Shown: positions 9,897 through 20,774 of the stretch, in pieces
How the letters are laid out: every line of letters begins with the position of its first letter
Numbering within the stretch: the stretch's first letter is position 1
Source: CAVTPD01 sp963736575
Lineage (GTDB): Bacteria > Bacteroidota > Bacteroidia > Cytophagales > JAAEPT01
Assembly: GCA_963736575.1 (NCBI GenBank)
Contig: CAVTPD010000001.1
Span: forward strand, 1,116,001-1,180,000
DNA length: 64,000 nucleotides
Reading direction: 5' to 3'
Notes under the pieces: generated by a model
Database searches by the model: none
Told to the model about the DNA's origin: nothing
The model's input: only the letters and a program-made list of their open reading frames with translations
Translations under genes and position numbers: made by a program

Positions 9897-12016
9897 ATGT
9901 CTTTGGAAACTTTCTACTACGACAATAACATCGTTAGGAAATTCAGTATAGCTACCGTTATATGGGGTGTCATTGGTATGCTGGTAGGTGTTATTAGTAG
10001 CTTTTCAGTTATTTATACCCGAACTAAACTTAGGCTATACCTTATACTACTTTTGGTAGAATTAGACCCTTACACACCAATGCAGTGATTTTTGCTTTTG
10101 TGGGTAACGGTATTTTTACCGGGGTATATTATTCCTTGCAAAGGCTTTGTAAAGCTCGTATGTTTTCAGACGGATTAAGTCAATTGCATTTTTGGGGTTG
10201 GCAACTCATTATTATTTCGGCAGTAATAACACTTCCAATGGGGTTTACTTCCTCTAAAGAATATGCTGAATTAGAATGGCCAATTGATATTGCCATTACT
10301 TTAATATGGGTGGTTTTCGGTATAAATATGTTCGGTACCATTCTAAAAAGAAGGGAACGAAGCATGTATGTAGCCATTTGGTTTTACATTGCCACATTTA
10401 TTACAGTTGCTGTTTTACACGTTCTTAATTCGTTTGAATTACCAGTAACCTTCATGAAAAGTTATTCATGGTACGCAGGTGTGCAAGATGCTTTAGTACA
10501 GTGGTGGTACGGTCATAACGCAGTAGCATTCTTTTTAACAACGCCATATTTAGGTTTGATGTACTATTTTGTACCGAAAGCAGCTAATCGACCGGTTTAC
10601 TCGTATAGACTTTCTATTATTCATTTTTGGGCATTAATCTTCTTATACATTTGGGCGGGGCCTCATCACTTATTGTATACCTCTTTACCGGATTGGGCTC
10701 AATCTTTAGGCGTAGTATTTTCAATTATGTTAATAGCACCTTCATGGGGTGGTATGATTAATGGCTTGTTGACCTTAAGAGGAGCTTGGGATAAAGTACA
10801 AACAGAACCTGTATTAAAGTTTTTTGTGGTAGCTATTACCGCCTATGGTATGGCAACGTTTGAAGGGCCGTTACTTTCATTTAAAAATGTAAATGCTATA
10901 GCCCATTTTACGGATTGGATTGTAGCTCACGTACACGTTGGTGCTTTAGGTTGGAATGGTTTCTTAACCTTTGGTATGCTGTATTGGTTAATCCCTAAAA
11001 TGTTCCAGACAAAATTGTATTCAACCAAATTGGCTAATGTGCATTTCTGGTTAGGTACTTTGGGTATTCTTTTTTACGCTATTCCTATGTATTGGGCCGG
11101 TTTTACACAAGGCTTAATGTGGCAACAATTTACAGAAACGGGTCAGTTAGAATACATGAACTTTCTGGAAACTGTAACTAAGATTGTTCCTATGTATGCA
11201 ATGCGTGGTTTAGGTGGTTTAATCTATCTTTCTGGTGCTATTATAATGGCGCTACAATCTTGTTAAAACTATGAAGCAAGGTTCTTTATTAAAAACGAAG
11301 AAGCACAAGCACCAGCTCTAGAAAAGGTTAAAAATTATAAAGGAAGACACTGGCACAGTTGGATTGAAATACGTCCAATCTATATGTTGATATTTTCTTT
11401 AATTGCCATTTTAATTGGTACAGTAATAGAATTGGTTCCTACATTTTTAATTAAATCTAATGTACCAACTATAGCGTCGGTTAAGCCTTATACTCCGTTA
11501 GAATTACAGGGTAGAGATTTATACATTAAAGAGGGATGTTCCAACTGTCACACTCAAATGGTACGACCTTTCCGTTCGGAAACCGTAAGATACGGAGAGT
11601 ATTCTAAAGCAGGAGAGTTTGTTTACGATCATCCATTTTTATGGGGTTCTAAAAGAACGGGACCGGATTTACATAGAATAGGCGGTAAATACCCAGACTC
11701 ATGGCATTATCATCATATGTACGACCCTGAAACCATGTCGCCAGGTTCTATTATGCCTTCGTATGCTTGGTTATTAGAAAATGAATTAGATAATAGTTCT
11801 TTAGAAGGGAAAATTTCAGCCATGCGTTCATTAGGTGTTCCTTATCCTGAAGGATATGAGCAACAAGCATTATCCGATTTAGAAAAACAAGCGAAAGAGA
11901 TCTCTTTAAGCTTAGAAGGAGATAAAATTAAGTCAGCTCCTAATAAAGAAATTATAGCACTAATAGCTTATTTACAACGCTTAGGTACAGACATTAAAGC
12001 AAAACCATCTAACTAA
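9897..12016 (+). CDS. ccoNO: fused cbb3 cytochrome c oxidase subunits CcoN-CcoO (frameshifted)
   Basis: Catalytic haem-copper oxidase subunit fused to the mono-haem CcoO subunit, an arrangement known in Bacteroidota. CcoN features include the multi-helix core with [28 protein letters not shown] and the haem-ligand region [13 protein letters not shown]. The CcoO part has the haem c site CSNCHTQM and the family block [11 protein letters not shown]. Frames shift near 9990 and 10035, restoring [11 protein letters not shown] and [20 protein letters not shown], and near 11252 at the N/O linker. Total length of about 706 residues fits the fusion. It is a high-affinity terminal oxidase for microaerobic respiration. 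Confidence 0.93.
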
Positions 12017-12023
12017 AATAGCT

Positions 12024-12203
12024 ATGTATAAAGAGGTTTTAAGATCTATAGATGGAGTTGGGATGTATCCGGTTATATCCTTTGTAATATTTGGGATATT
12101 CTTTGTAACGCTTCTCATTTATACGTTCAGTATAAAAAAAGAAGAAATAAAGGATTTAAGTGAATTACCATTAAAAGAAGATAATAACGACTTAGAATAT
12201 TAG
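12024..12203 (+). CDS. ccoQ: cbb3 oxidase subunit CcoQ-like
   Basis: A 59-residue single-pass membrane protein starting MYKEVLRSIDGVGMYPVIS with helix FVIFGIFFVTLLIYTF, followed by a charged tail. Size, topology and position between ccoNO and ccoP identify it as the CcoQ/FixQ-like stabilising subunit. The sequence family is poorly conserved, so the call rests largely on context. Confidence 0.78.
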   Translation: MYKEVLRSIDGVGMYPVISFVIFGIFFVTLLIYTFSIKKEEIKDLSELPLKEDNNDLEY

Positions 12204-12207
12204 TGTT

Positions 12208-13042
12208 ATGAGACAGCGTTTTACTATACTTTCATTATGTTTTTTGTTATTCGGAACGGTAAATGCTCAATCTACAGCATCTAGTTCTGGTAAGTTGATG
12301 ACGGAAATTATGTCTGATCCTAACTTAATATTGTTGTTTTTTGTAAGTGCAGCATTAGTAGTATGTGTTATACTTTTAATAGGAATAACCGTACAGCTGG
12401 GTACGTACTATTATAAAAAACTAAAAGATGCAGGAAGTTCTATTCCTTGGCCAATAGGTCTTTTTGGAATTTTTATGGGAGATACATCTACCCTAAGTGG
12501 AATTCCGGAAGATGAGGTAATTGAAGGACACGATTACGATGGTATTGTTGAATACGATAATGATTTACCACCATGGTGGAAATACATGTTCTATTTAACT
12601 ATCGTATTTTCATTTGCATACATGTTTGCGTACCATGTTTTTAAGTGGGCTCCACTTCCGTTAGAAGAATATACTGCAGAAGTAGAAAACGCTGCCATTT
12701 TATATGCTAATGTAGATTTAGAATACGATAAACCTTCTGAAGACCAAGCTTTGTTAGAGGAATCGAAACACTTCTTTTGTGCAAAATTGTGCAGCTTGTC
12801 ATGGTCAGTTAGGTGAAGGTGGTGTTGGTCCAAATTTAACAGATAACTATTGGCTGCATGGCGGAGATATTAATGCCGTTTACCATACCATTAAATATGG
12901 TGTAGAAGAAAAAGGAATGAAGTCCTGGAAAGCAGAATTCAGTAATGAGCAAATTTACGGAATCTCCTCATACATTGCTTCTTTAAAAGGATCAAATCCA
13001 CCAAATGCTAAAGAGCCTCAGGGAGAACCAGAGGAAGAATAA
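12208..13042 (+). CDS. ccoP: cbb3 oxidase cytochrome c subunit CcoP (frameshifted)
   Basis: Membrane-anchored cytochrome c subunit that feeds electrons to CcoN. It has a signal-like N-terminus, a first helix (LILLFFVSAALVVCVILLIG), the block LPPWWKYMFYLTIVFS typical of CcoP, and one haem c site NCAACHG followed by GGVGPNLTDNYWLHGG. Only one CxxCH is present, the usual Bacteroidota form, against two in Proteobacteria. The frame shifts near 12775, just before the haem motif. Restored length is about 278 residues. Confidence 0.92.
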
Positions 13043-13044
13043 AC

Positions 13045-14433
13045 ATGGAAGAAACTTTCAGAAACAAAATATCAACGGTAGATGATGAAGGGAAAAAGAG
13101 TTTGGGTTTATCCTCAGAAACCCAAAGGGAAATTTCATAATTACCGTTCTGTAGTTGCTGTTGGTTTATTATCATTTTTATTTGCGGCACCATTTATTAA
13201 GATAAATGGTGCCCCAATGTTTTTGTTTAATGTATTAGAAAGAAAATTCATTCTTTTTGGTATTACATTTTGGCCGCAAGATTTCTATTTAATTGTATTG
13301 GGTTTTATTGCAGCGGTTATTTTTATAGTCTTATTTACAGTGGTGTATGGTAGACTTTTCTGTGGATGGGTTTGCCCGCAAACTATTTTTATGGAAATGG
13401 TATTCCGTAAAATTGAATACCTAATAGAAGGTGATTATACCAAACAAAAAAAACTAGCTAAGCAAGAATGGAATGCTGAAAAAATTACCAAAAAAGGCCT
13501 AAAGCATACGGTATTTTTTATCATTGCCTTTTTGATTGGTAACCTAGTATGTAGCCTACATGATTGGTGTAGAAGAACTTTATAAAATAGTTACCGAACC
13601 TCTTTCTGAACACCTTTTGTTATTTGCAACTATAGTGATGTTTAGCCTGGTCTTTTACTGGATTTTTGCTTGGTTTAGAGAGCAGGTATGTATTATCGCT
13701 TGTCCTTATGGTAGATTACAAGGAGCCATGCTAGATAAAAATAGTATGGTAGTGGTTTACGATTTCTTGAGAGGCGAACCTAGAGGAAAACTTAGAAAAA
13801 ATAAAGAAACTAGAACAGAAGGGGATTGTATTGACTGCCATCAGTGTGTTCAGGTTTGCCCAACAGGAATAGATATTAGAAACGGTACGCAATTAGAGTG
13901 TGTGAACTGTACAGCTTGTATGGATGCCTGTGATGATATTATGGACCGTATTGAGAAACCAAGAGGTTTAATCCGTTACGATTCTGAACAAGGTATTGAA
14001 AAGGGAGAAGGTTTTAAATTTAACGCTAGAGTTTGGAGTTATACCATTTTATTAGCGGTATTAATTGGTGCTTTTGTAATTTTGTTAACTACAAGAGATG
14101 ATATTCAAGCTTCGGTATTACGTTCACAAGGCCAATTGTACCAAGAAACTAAAGAGGGTAATTATTCTAATATCTACAACATAGATATTATTAATAAAAC
14201 CATGGAAGAATTACCGGTTACACTAAAATTAGATGGAAAAGCAGGTGAAGCTTCAGTTGATTGGTCAAGATCTTGTTGTGCCGCCACAAGGGGCTGTAAA
14301 AGGGGTTTTTATGATTGAATTAAAAACGGAAGATCTTGAAGGAATGTCTACCCCAATAACTATTGGCGTTTACAATGCAAAAGGTGAATTGTTAACCGAA
14401 GAAGAAACTAAGTTCCTAGGACCAGGAATGTAA
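13045..14433 (+). CDS. ccoG: cbb3 oxidase accessory Fe-S protein CcoG/RdxA (frameshifted)
   Basis: Membrane iron-sulfur protein with cupric reductase activity in the cbb3 copper assembly pathway. The start MEETFRNKISTVD is in a different frame from the body: one extra A near 13095, restoring GKRVWVYPQKPKGKF. Further shifts occur near 13550, restoring YMIGVEELYKIV, and near 14262, restoring IGQDLVVPPQGAVKG. Motifs seen are GRLFCGWVCPQTIF, CIIACPYGRLQG, CIDCHQCVQVCP and CVNCTACMDACD. An Ig-like C-terminal domain follows the last helix. About 462 residues. Confidence 0.92.
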
Positions 14434-14446
14434 AATTTATACAATT

Positions 14447-14881
14447 ATGAATTGGTGGCCATATTCTATTATAGCAGTTTTTGTTTTGTTTGCAGTTTTT
14501 ATTGGGCAGTTTGTCTACAAAGGTATCCAACGTGATGTTAATTTGGTAAGTGAAAATTATTACGAAAGAGAAGTAGCTTATCAAGACCAGATTGACCTAG
14601 AGCAAAAGACACTACCGTTTAATGATAAGTTTATTCTGAATGTAAGTAAAGGGACTATTCATATTCAGTGCCCAAATGAACTTCCTGTTGAAAGTGGTAA
14701 GGTGATTTTATTACGTCCGGCTTCTGCAAAAGAAGACCAAATAATTACCATTTCTAAAAACGAAACCAATTCGTACAAGGTGAAAACTTCAGCATTAAGC
14801 AAAGGGTTGTGGATTGTTGAAATCCATTTTAATTCTGGTGGGCAAGATTATTTTTACGAAGAAAGTGTAATGATTATATGA
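14447..14881 (+). CDS. ccoH: FixH/CcoH family protein
   Basis: A 144-residue protein with one N-terminal membrane helix (WPYSIIAVFVLFAVFIGQFV) and a beta-rich periplasmic domain. The block YYEREVAYQDQID is typical of FixH. FixH/CcoH supports stability and copper loading of the cbb3 complex. It starts 13 bases after ccoG and overlaps the next gene by four bases (ATGA), consistent with one transcript. Confidence 0.9.
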   Translation: MNWWPYSIIAVFVLFAVFIGQFVYKGIQRDVNLVSENYYEREVAYQDQIDLEQKTLPFNDKFILNVSKGTIHIQCPNELPVESGKVILLRPASAKEDQIITISKNETNSYKVKTSALSKGLWIVEIHFNSGGQDYFYEESVMII

Positions 14882-15571
14882 TTTGGAGCGCCTTTATATT
14901 AGGGCTTTCCGGTAGTTTACATTGCGTGGGCATGTGTGGTCCTTTTGCTTTTTTATTGAATTCGGGTAAGAAAGAACATCCAATAATTAATAGTGTTTTA
15001 TATAATGTAGGTAGGGTAAGTACCTATGTGGTATTTGGTTTATTTTTTGGTTTGTTGGGCTTGTTGTTTAACCTCAGCGGAATACAAGAATATGTGTCTA
15101 TATTTTCGGGAGTAGTTTTTTTGCTTCTTGGTGCTGTGCAAATATATTCAGGGAAAAACCTAACTGAAAATGCTTATTTGTACCGTTTTTCTAGTTCCTT
15201 AAAAGCAAAGTTAGGTACACAATTGAAAAGTGATTCTTTCTTTTCGGGTTATTTTCTAGGCGTATTAAATGGACTTTTGCCCTGCGGAATGGTGTATATG
15301 GCTTTAATAGGTTCTTTGGGAATGGCTTCGTTTGCTGGTTCGGGTTTGTATATGCTTTTTTTTGGATTGGGTACAATTCCTTTAATGTTTTTGGCTGCTT
15401 ATGGTACTCATTTTTTTAGCCCGAAATGGAAACAGATTTATTCAGAAGTCGGGTCCTTATGTAATATTGATTTTAGGGGTGTTGTTTCTGTTAAGAGGAT
15501 TGGGTTATGTTCCGTTAAATTCACTTTTTCAACTAGCTATTCAGCAAAAAGATATTCCTATTTGTGAATAG
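14878..15571 (+). CDS. sulfite exporter TauE/SafE-like membrane protein (frameshifted end)
   Basis: Polytopic inner-membrane protein, about 230 residues, with the paired signatures GLSGSLHCVGMCGPF and GVLNGLLPCGMVYMAL. This subfamily (DsbD/TauE-like) closes cbb3 clusters in many bacteria and is thought to act in copper or thiol handling during oxidase maturation. Near 15450 the frame shifts by one base. The correct C-terminus reads SGPYVILILGVLFLLRGLG and ends at 15571. Confidence 0.83.
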
Positions 15572-15700
15572 AAATCATAGGAATGAATTCAATAACTATT
15601 TCTAATTAAAAAAAAGTGTTAACTTCTCTTTCATCTTTGGTAGATCAAGACTATAGTGTTTTGTTGACTTACTAAAGTCGTGTTAACGTTTAGAAACGGT

Positions 15701-16930
15701 ATGAAGTTTAAAAAAATTGACGATAAGTCTTTTATAAACGCCATTTTCAATGCTTCTGCGGAAGCTATTTTGGTAGTTTCTGTAGATGGGAAAATTCTAG
15801 ATAACAATAAAAAAGCCGATGAGCTTTTTGCCTATAACCCAGAGGAAATGAAAGGGTTGCCTCTAGAGGAACTGATTCCTAAATAGGTATCGGAAAATAC
15901 ATTCTGGACATATGAATGGGTATCAGGGAAATCCCAAACAACGTTCTATGGCAGAAGGCTCTCAGTTGTTTGCTTTGCGTAAAAACGGAACCGAATTTCA
16001 GATTAAAGTAAGTTTAAGCCCTATTAAAGATGACGAAGAACTTACTCTTTATTGTGGCTCTAGTGTTGGATATTACGGAACAAGAACAAGCTAAAGAGGA
16101 ATTAAAAAGGGCTAATGAAGCGATTGGAATCTAATGTTCAGGCCCGAACAAAAGAATTAAGAGACTTAGTACTTCAGTTAGAAGAAAAAAATATTGAACT
16201 GAATAAAACACAAGAAGAAGTCACCAATTCTTTAAACAAAGAAAAGCAGTTGAATGAACTGAAATCTAGGTTTGTTTCTACCGCATCACATGAGTTTAGA
16301 ACTCCATTAAGTACTGTTTTGTCATCGGTTTCTTTGTTAGAACGTTATAATGAGGCTGAACAAAAAGATAAACGCTTAAAGCATATAGAAAAGATTAAAA
16401 ACAGTGTCTTAAACCTAAACAGCATTTTAGACGAATTTCTTTCCTTAGATAGAATTGAAGAAGGTAAAATTAACTTAAATCTTACCGCACTTGATATAAA
16501 GGAACTTTCAGAAGAAATTTTAGATCAGTTTTCGGAATTGCTAAAAAAGGGACAACATATACAATTATAAACACGAAGGAGATCGAATAATTATTTCAGA
16601 TGTAAATGCGTTACGACATATCATAATTAATGTGTTGTCTAATGCTTTAAAGTATTCTAAAGAAAATTCGGAAGTAATCTTTACTACTACATTAACCCCT
16701 AATAATTTAGTGATTAAGATTAACAGATTCTGGAATTGGTATACCTATAGATGAACAAGAACATATGTTTGAAAAATTTTTTAGAGCTAAAAATGTAACT
16801 AATATTCAGGGTACAGGTTTAGGACTACACATTGTAAAACGCTTTGTGGATTTATTAGAAGGAGAAATAGGTCTCAGAAAGTGAATACGAAAAAGGAACT
16901 ACTGTAACTGTGAAACTGCCATTGCAATGA
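15701..16930 (+). CDS. PAS-domain sensor histidine kinase (multiple frameshifts)
   Basis: Predicted cytoplasmic sensor kinase of about 405 residues with no transmembrane segment. An N-terminal PAS domain (NAIFNASAEAILVVSVDGKI) is followed by a coiled coil, the H-box ASHEFRTPLST, N-box NVLSNALKYS, G1 DSGIGIP and G2 GTGLGLHIVKRFVDLLEG. At least six indels split it, near 15885, 16055, 16122, 16563, 16725 and 16870, but domain order is intact. Its stop overlaps the regulator start (ATGA at 16927). A soluble PAS kinase next to the cbb3 genes may sense oxygen or redox state, but I see no haem-binding signature in the PAS domain. Confidence 0.85.
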
Positions 16931-17975
16931 GTAAAAAAATATTAATAATAGAGGATAATACAGACATAAGAGAAAATATAGAAGAGATTTTAGAACTGGC
17001 AGATTATACGGTTTTTACTGCCGAAAATGGGAAATCAGGTGTTCGTTTAGCCAAAGAACAATTACCGGATATTATTGTTTGCGATATCATGATGCCAGAA
17101 TTAGACGGATACGGTGTGCTGCACATTTTATCTAGAGATGAAAAAACCAATTCTATTCCTTTTATATTTTTAACGGCTAAAGTAGAAAAAGAGGATTTTA
17201 GAAAAGGAATGAATCTTGGAGCAGATGATTACATAACCAAACCCTTTAGTGAAAATGATTTGCTAGATGCTATTGAAAGTAGACTAAAACGTAATGAAGA
17301 TTTAAGCCATAAATACAAACAAGTTGAAGAACAAGTAAATGCCACTTCGGTTAAATCTTTAGGTGAATTAGTGAGTCAGTTCTAAACTTAAAAAAGTAGT
17401 TAAAAAAGAATTTTTATACAGAGAAGGGGATTACCCCAACCACATTTATTATGTAGAAAAAGGGAAAGTGAAAATCTATCTTATAAATGATGATGGAAAA
17501 GAGTTTGTAGTAAGTATACACGGTCCTGGGTGAATATTTTGGCTTTTCTACTTTACCGGAAAATCACAACCATAAAGAAATGGCAACGGCTTTAGAAGAG
17601 TCTGAAATACGTTTCATTAACCGGTTCGATTTTCTGCAATTAATCAATTCTAATACAGATGCTTCTGCATTGGTTCTAGGGCTTATTTCTACAGATCTTT
17701 TACAAAAAGAGCAACAGTTAATCAATTTAGCCTACAACACGGTTAGAAAACGTGTGGCGGACGCCTTATTAACCCTCTCAGAAAAATTTAAAGAGGAAGA
17801 AGAAGTTGAGGTAGAAATTAGTATTTCTAGACAAGATTTGGCGGGGATTGTGGGTACCGCTACTGAATCTGTGATTCGTATAATTTCTGAATTTAGAGAA
17901 GACGGTATTTTAGACGTAAAAGGCAGTAAAATAAAGATCATAAATCCATTAGCGTTAAATAACGTGATGTTCTGA
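16927..17975 (+). CDS. response regulator fused to Crp/Fnr-type DNA-binding module (frameshifted)
   Basis: Residues 1-120 are a receiver domain (IIEDNTDI, phospho-acceptor in VCDIMMPELDG, switch lysine in ADDYITKPF). After a linker the frame shifts at 17376-17384, where an apparent CAGT insertion occurs. It then continues as a cyclic-nucleotide-binding-like domain (KEFLYREGDYPNHIYYVEKG) and a Crp helix-turn-helix (SRQDLAGIVGTATESVIRII). A second shift at 17530 is one extra G. About 348 residues. I recall the same receiver-cNBD-HTH architecture beside PAS kinases in other Bacteroidota. The recognition helix keeps the E and R that contact GA in Crp/Fnr sites. It is the likely regulator of the three TGAT-N4-ATCA sites. 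Confidence 0.82.
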
Positions 17976-18027
17976 ACGTATAAAGTGCCTGTATTTTTAT
18001 AATTTCAGGAATCAATCGTTCAAGTCT

Positions 18028-19764
18028 ATGCATCTTTCTTACTGGGATATATCCATAATCGTATTTTCGTTATTTGTTTTTTTTCTAATTGGCTTCCTTT
18101 CTCGTCAAAAAGAAGAATCTCTACAATCGTATTTTTTAGGTGGAAGAAAACTCCCATGGTGGTTAGCGGGTACATCTATGGTAGCCACAACCTTTGCTGC
18201 AGACACACCATTAGCGGTTAATGAATTGGTAGTAAAATACGGTATTAGCGGTAACTGGCTATGGTGGAATATGTTGGCAGGCGGCATGTTAACCACATTC
18301 TTTTTTGCAAGACTGTGGCGTAGAGCCAATATAACTACAGATGTAGAGTTAATAAGTATTCGTTATTCTGGTAAACCAGCAAGATTTTTAAGAGCCTTTA
18401 AATCTATTTACTTAGGTGCTTTTATGAACATTATGGTAATAGGTTGGGTAAACCTTGCCATGATGAGTTTGTTTGAAGTATTCTTTGAAGTAGAAAGCAA
18501 GGAAATGCAATTACTGTTGGTATTAGGATGTATGATTGTGATCTTCTTGTATTCCGGAATGTCTGGTTTTTTATCCGTTGTATATACCGATTTCCTTCAA
18601 TTTACCATGGCCATGGCGGGTAGTATTGTATTGGCTTATTTGGTAATTACTTCCGAAGATATTGGTGGTTTAGATGGATTAGTGGCTAAACTGCCTAAAT
18701 CAACGCTAAGCTTTTTTCCTTCTTTTGGAGATAAAGAAATCACTAACGGACTAATACTAGGTGTAGGTAGTTTTCTAACTTTTATGTTAATGCCGTGGTG
18801 GAGCAGCTGGTACCCCGGTGCCGAACCAGGTGGTGGTGGTTATATAGCCCAACGACTTATGAGTGCAAAAGATGAAAAGAATGCGGTTTACTCTTCCATG
18901 TTTTTTCAAGTAGTACATTATTGCGTACGTCCATGGCCATGGGTTTTAGTGGCATTGTCAACCATAATAATCTACGGTACTCAAATGGAAGGCCAAGAGC
19001 GTATGGGCTATGTTTGGGCTATGAAAGACTATTTGCCCAACGGACTTAAAGGGCTAATGTTAGCGTCTTTTATTGCCGCTTATATGAGTACCATTTCAAC
19101 ACAATTGAACTGGGGAGCTAGTTATATCATTAATGATTTGTACATGCCCTTCATTTCCAAGAACAAAGAATATCATTCTTGGATTTCTAGAGTGGTGGTT
19201 ATTGGCTTAATTCTATGCGCTACAATTGCCACATATTATATTAATTCTATTTCTGAAGTGTGGAGTTTAATAATGAAGTGTGGTGCAGGTATGGGCTTGG
19301 TGTTAATATTGCGCTGGTATTGGTGGCGTATTAACGCTTGGAGTGAAATTACAGCTACAATAGCGCCGTTTGTGGGGTATGCTATCTGTTATTTTGTTCT
19401 AACACCTATATTGGGACCAGAATGGAATATGGACATGTTAGAAGATCCTAGGAGCTTCTTGTTTATTGTTGGTTTTACAACGGTTTCCTGGCTTGTAGTT
19501 ACCTTCGTAACACCACCAACCGAAACATCGGTTTTAGATTCGTTTTATAAAACCACATCACCCGGAGGATTCTGGCCGCAATCACAATCTACTAGTAAGA
19601 TGATGTGGTCTAGTGCCTTTTTATGGGTTTCATCTGTTATTGTGGCTTATGGGCTTCTGTTTTCTATTGGTAGCCTTTTATTAGGAACTTATCAATTTAT
19701 GTTGTGGTTATTCCCTATATGTTTAGTGCTGTTTTTATTATTACTTAGAAAGACTAAGTTTTAA
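18028..19764 (+). CDS. sodium:solute symporter (SSS family)
   Basis: Inner-membrane Na+-coupled transporter of 578 residues with about 13-14 helices. SSS features include the opening WDISIIVFSLFVFFLIGFLS, SYFLGGRKLPWW, AADTPLAVNELV, and YMSTISTQLNWGASYIINDLY near the conserved helix-8 region. The substrate is unknown; the family covers sugars, amino acids, vitamins and anions. No frameshift is present. It follows the RR-Crp gene by 52 bases and may be separately transcribed. Confidence 0.9.
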   Translation: MHLSYWDISIIVFSLFVFFLIGFLSRQKEESLQSYFLGGRKLPWWLAGTSMVATTFAADTPLAVNELVVKYGISGNWLWWNMLAGGMLTTFFFARLWRRANITTDVELISIRYSGKPARFLRAFKSIYLGAFMNIMVIGWVNLAMMSLFEVFFEVESKEMQLLLVLGCMIVIFLYSGMSGFLSVVYTDFLQFTMAMAGSIVLAYLVITSEDIGGLDGLVAKLPKSTLSFFPSFGDKEITNGLILGVGSFLTFMLMPWWSSWYPGAEPGGGGYIAQRLMSAKDEKNAVYSSMFFQVVHYCVRPWPWVLVALSTIIIYGTQMEGQERMGYVWAMKDYLPNGLKGLMLASFIAAYMSTISTQLNWGASYIINDLYMPFISKNKEYHSWISRVVVIGLILCATIATYYINSISEVWSLIMKCGAGMGLVLILRWYWWRINAWSEITATIAPFVGYAICYFVLTPILGPEWNMDMLEDPRSFLFIVGFTTVSWLVVTFVTPPTETSVLDSFYKTTSPGGFWPQSQSTSKMMWSSAFLWVSSVIVAYGLLFSIGSLLLGTYQFMLWLFPICLVLFLLLLRKTKF

Positions 19765-19829
19765 GGTTCGAATAACTGGCTAAACATTTAAAAAATTCAT
19801 AAATTACACTAAATGTTTAATCCTTTGGT

Positions 19830-20684
19830 ATGAAGATATTTATAATAGGTTTTTCGCTTCTTTTCTCATTTACGGTGTTCTCTCAAGAAGATGATTTTGA
19901 ACACCACGTTGATTCCATTCAACATGTAGTAGATGAAGAACAAGCTATAAAAGATTCTTTGTTTAGGAATACACATGCAAATGCTGCTCTAAAAAAATAC
20001 GCTGCAAGAGAAGTACCAGAAGTGCCTGTTCCAGATCATTTAAAAGTAAAAAATATAAAATATCATGTAAGTGTAGTTGATAAGAATACTAAAAAAGCCT
20101 TAAAAGCCTCGGTAGATTTATCTTCAATTGCAAAAGACGGTAGTGTTTTAAAAGGTAAAGGAAGATGTTCTTCAACAGGTGAATTTACATTGAATTTAGC
20201 GGCCAATTCAGAATTACAGATATATGTAGTACATCCTATGTATTTGCCTAAATCACACAAAGTGAATTTAGAAGAATATAACGAAGCTATTGATATAGAT
20301 GAGGTGTCTCATACATTTGAAATGGAGCCAATTCCGGTAGATGAATATGTTCAGTTAGAGAACATAAACTTTGAACAAGGTAAATATACTTTGTTGCAAG
20401 AGTCCTTTAAAGAACTGGATCAACTCGTTTTTATGATGAAAACTAATCCTGAAATGGAAATTGAATTGGCAGGGCATACAGATAATACTGGTAGTAAGGC
20501 AGCAAGTGTTAAACTTTCTGAAAAAAGGGTAGAGTCTGTTAAAAAGTATTTAGTTAGTAAAGGTATCTCATCTAAGCGGATTCAAGAGGTTGGTTACGGA
20601 AGTGAACGTCCTTTAGTAAGCGGTAATACAGCGGAAGAAAAGAGATTGAATAGAAGAGTTGAGTTTAAGATTATAAAAATGTAA
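19830..20684 (+). CDS. OmpA family protein
   Basis: Secreted peptidoglycan-associated protein of 284 residues. A signal peptide (IFIIGFSLLFSFTVFSQ) is followed by a charged linker, a carboxypeptidase-regulatory-like beta domain (about 75-165), and a C-terminal OmpA domain with INFEQGKYTL, ELAGHTDNTGS and the NRRVEF end. It has no beta-barrel, so it is probably periplasmic and bound to murein. It is a paralogue of the gene at 60826 with the same domain order. Its precise role is unknown. Confidence 0.88.
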   Translation: MKIFIIGFSLLFSFTVFSQEDDFEHHVDSIQHVVDEEQAIKDSLFRNTHANAALKKYAAREVPEVPVPDHLKVKNIKYHVSVVDKNTKKALKASVDLSSIAKDGSVLKGKGRCSSTGEFTLNLAANSELQIYVVHPMYLPKSHKVNLEEYNEAIDIDEVSHTFEMEPIPVDEYVQLENINFEQGKYTLLQESFKELDQLVFMMKTNPEMEIELAGHTDNTGSKAASVKLSEKRVESVKKYLVSKGISSKRIQEVGYGSERPLVSGNTAEEKRLNRRVEFKIIKM

Positions 20685-20717
20685 TCTAAATCTAAAAGAT
20701 AATAGACATATTAAACA

Positions 20718-20748
20718 TAAAAAAAGCCTCTTTAAGAGGCTTTTTTTA
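20718..20748. terminator. bidirectional intrinsic terminator
   Basis: GCCTC-TTTAA-GAGGC stem flanked by seven A on the left and seven T on the right. It separates the convergent OmpA and pdhB genes. Confidence 0.85.
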
Positions 20749-20774
20749 TATGTGATCAATTATACAACGTTGAT

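Noticed and set aside
7117..17975. Genuine pseudogenisation of the cbb3 cluster
   Set aside because: All catalytic motifs survive in order, and the same indel type hits ruvB and hemN, so technical error is the simpler reading; kept as an open alternative in the findings.
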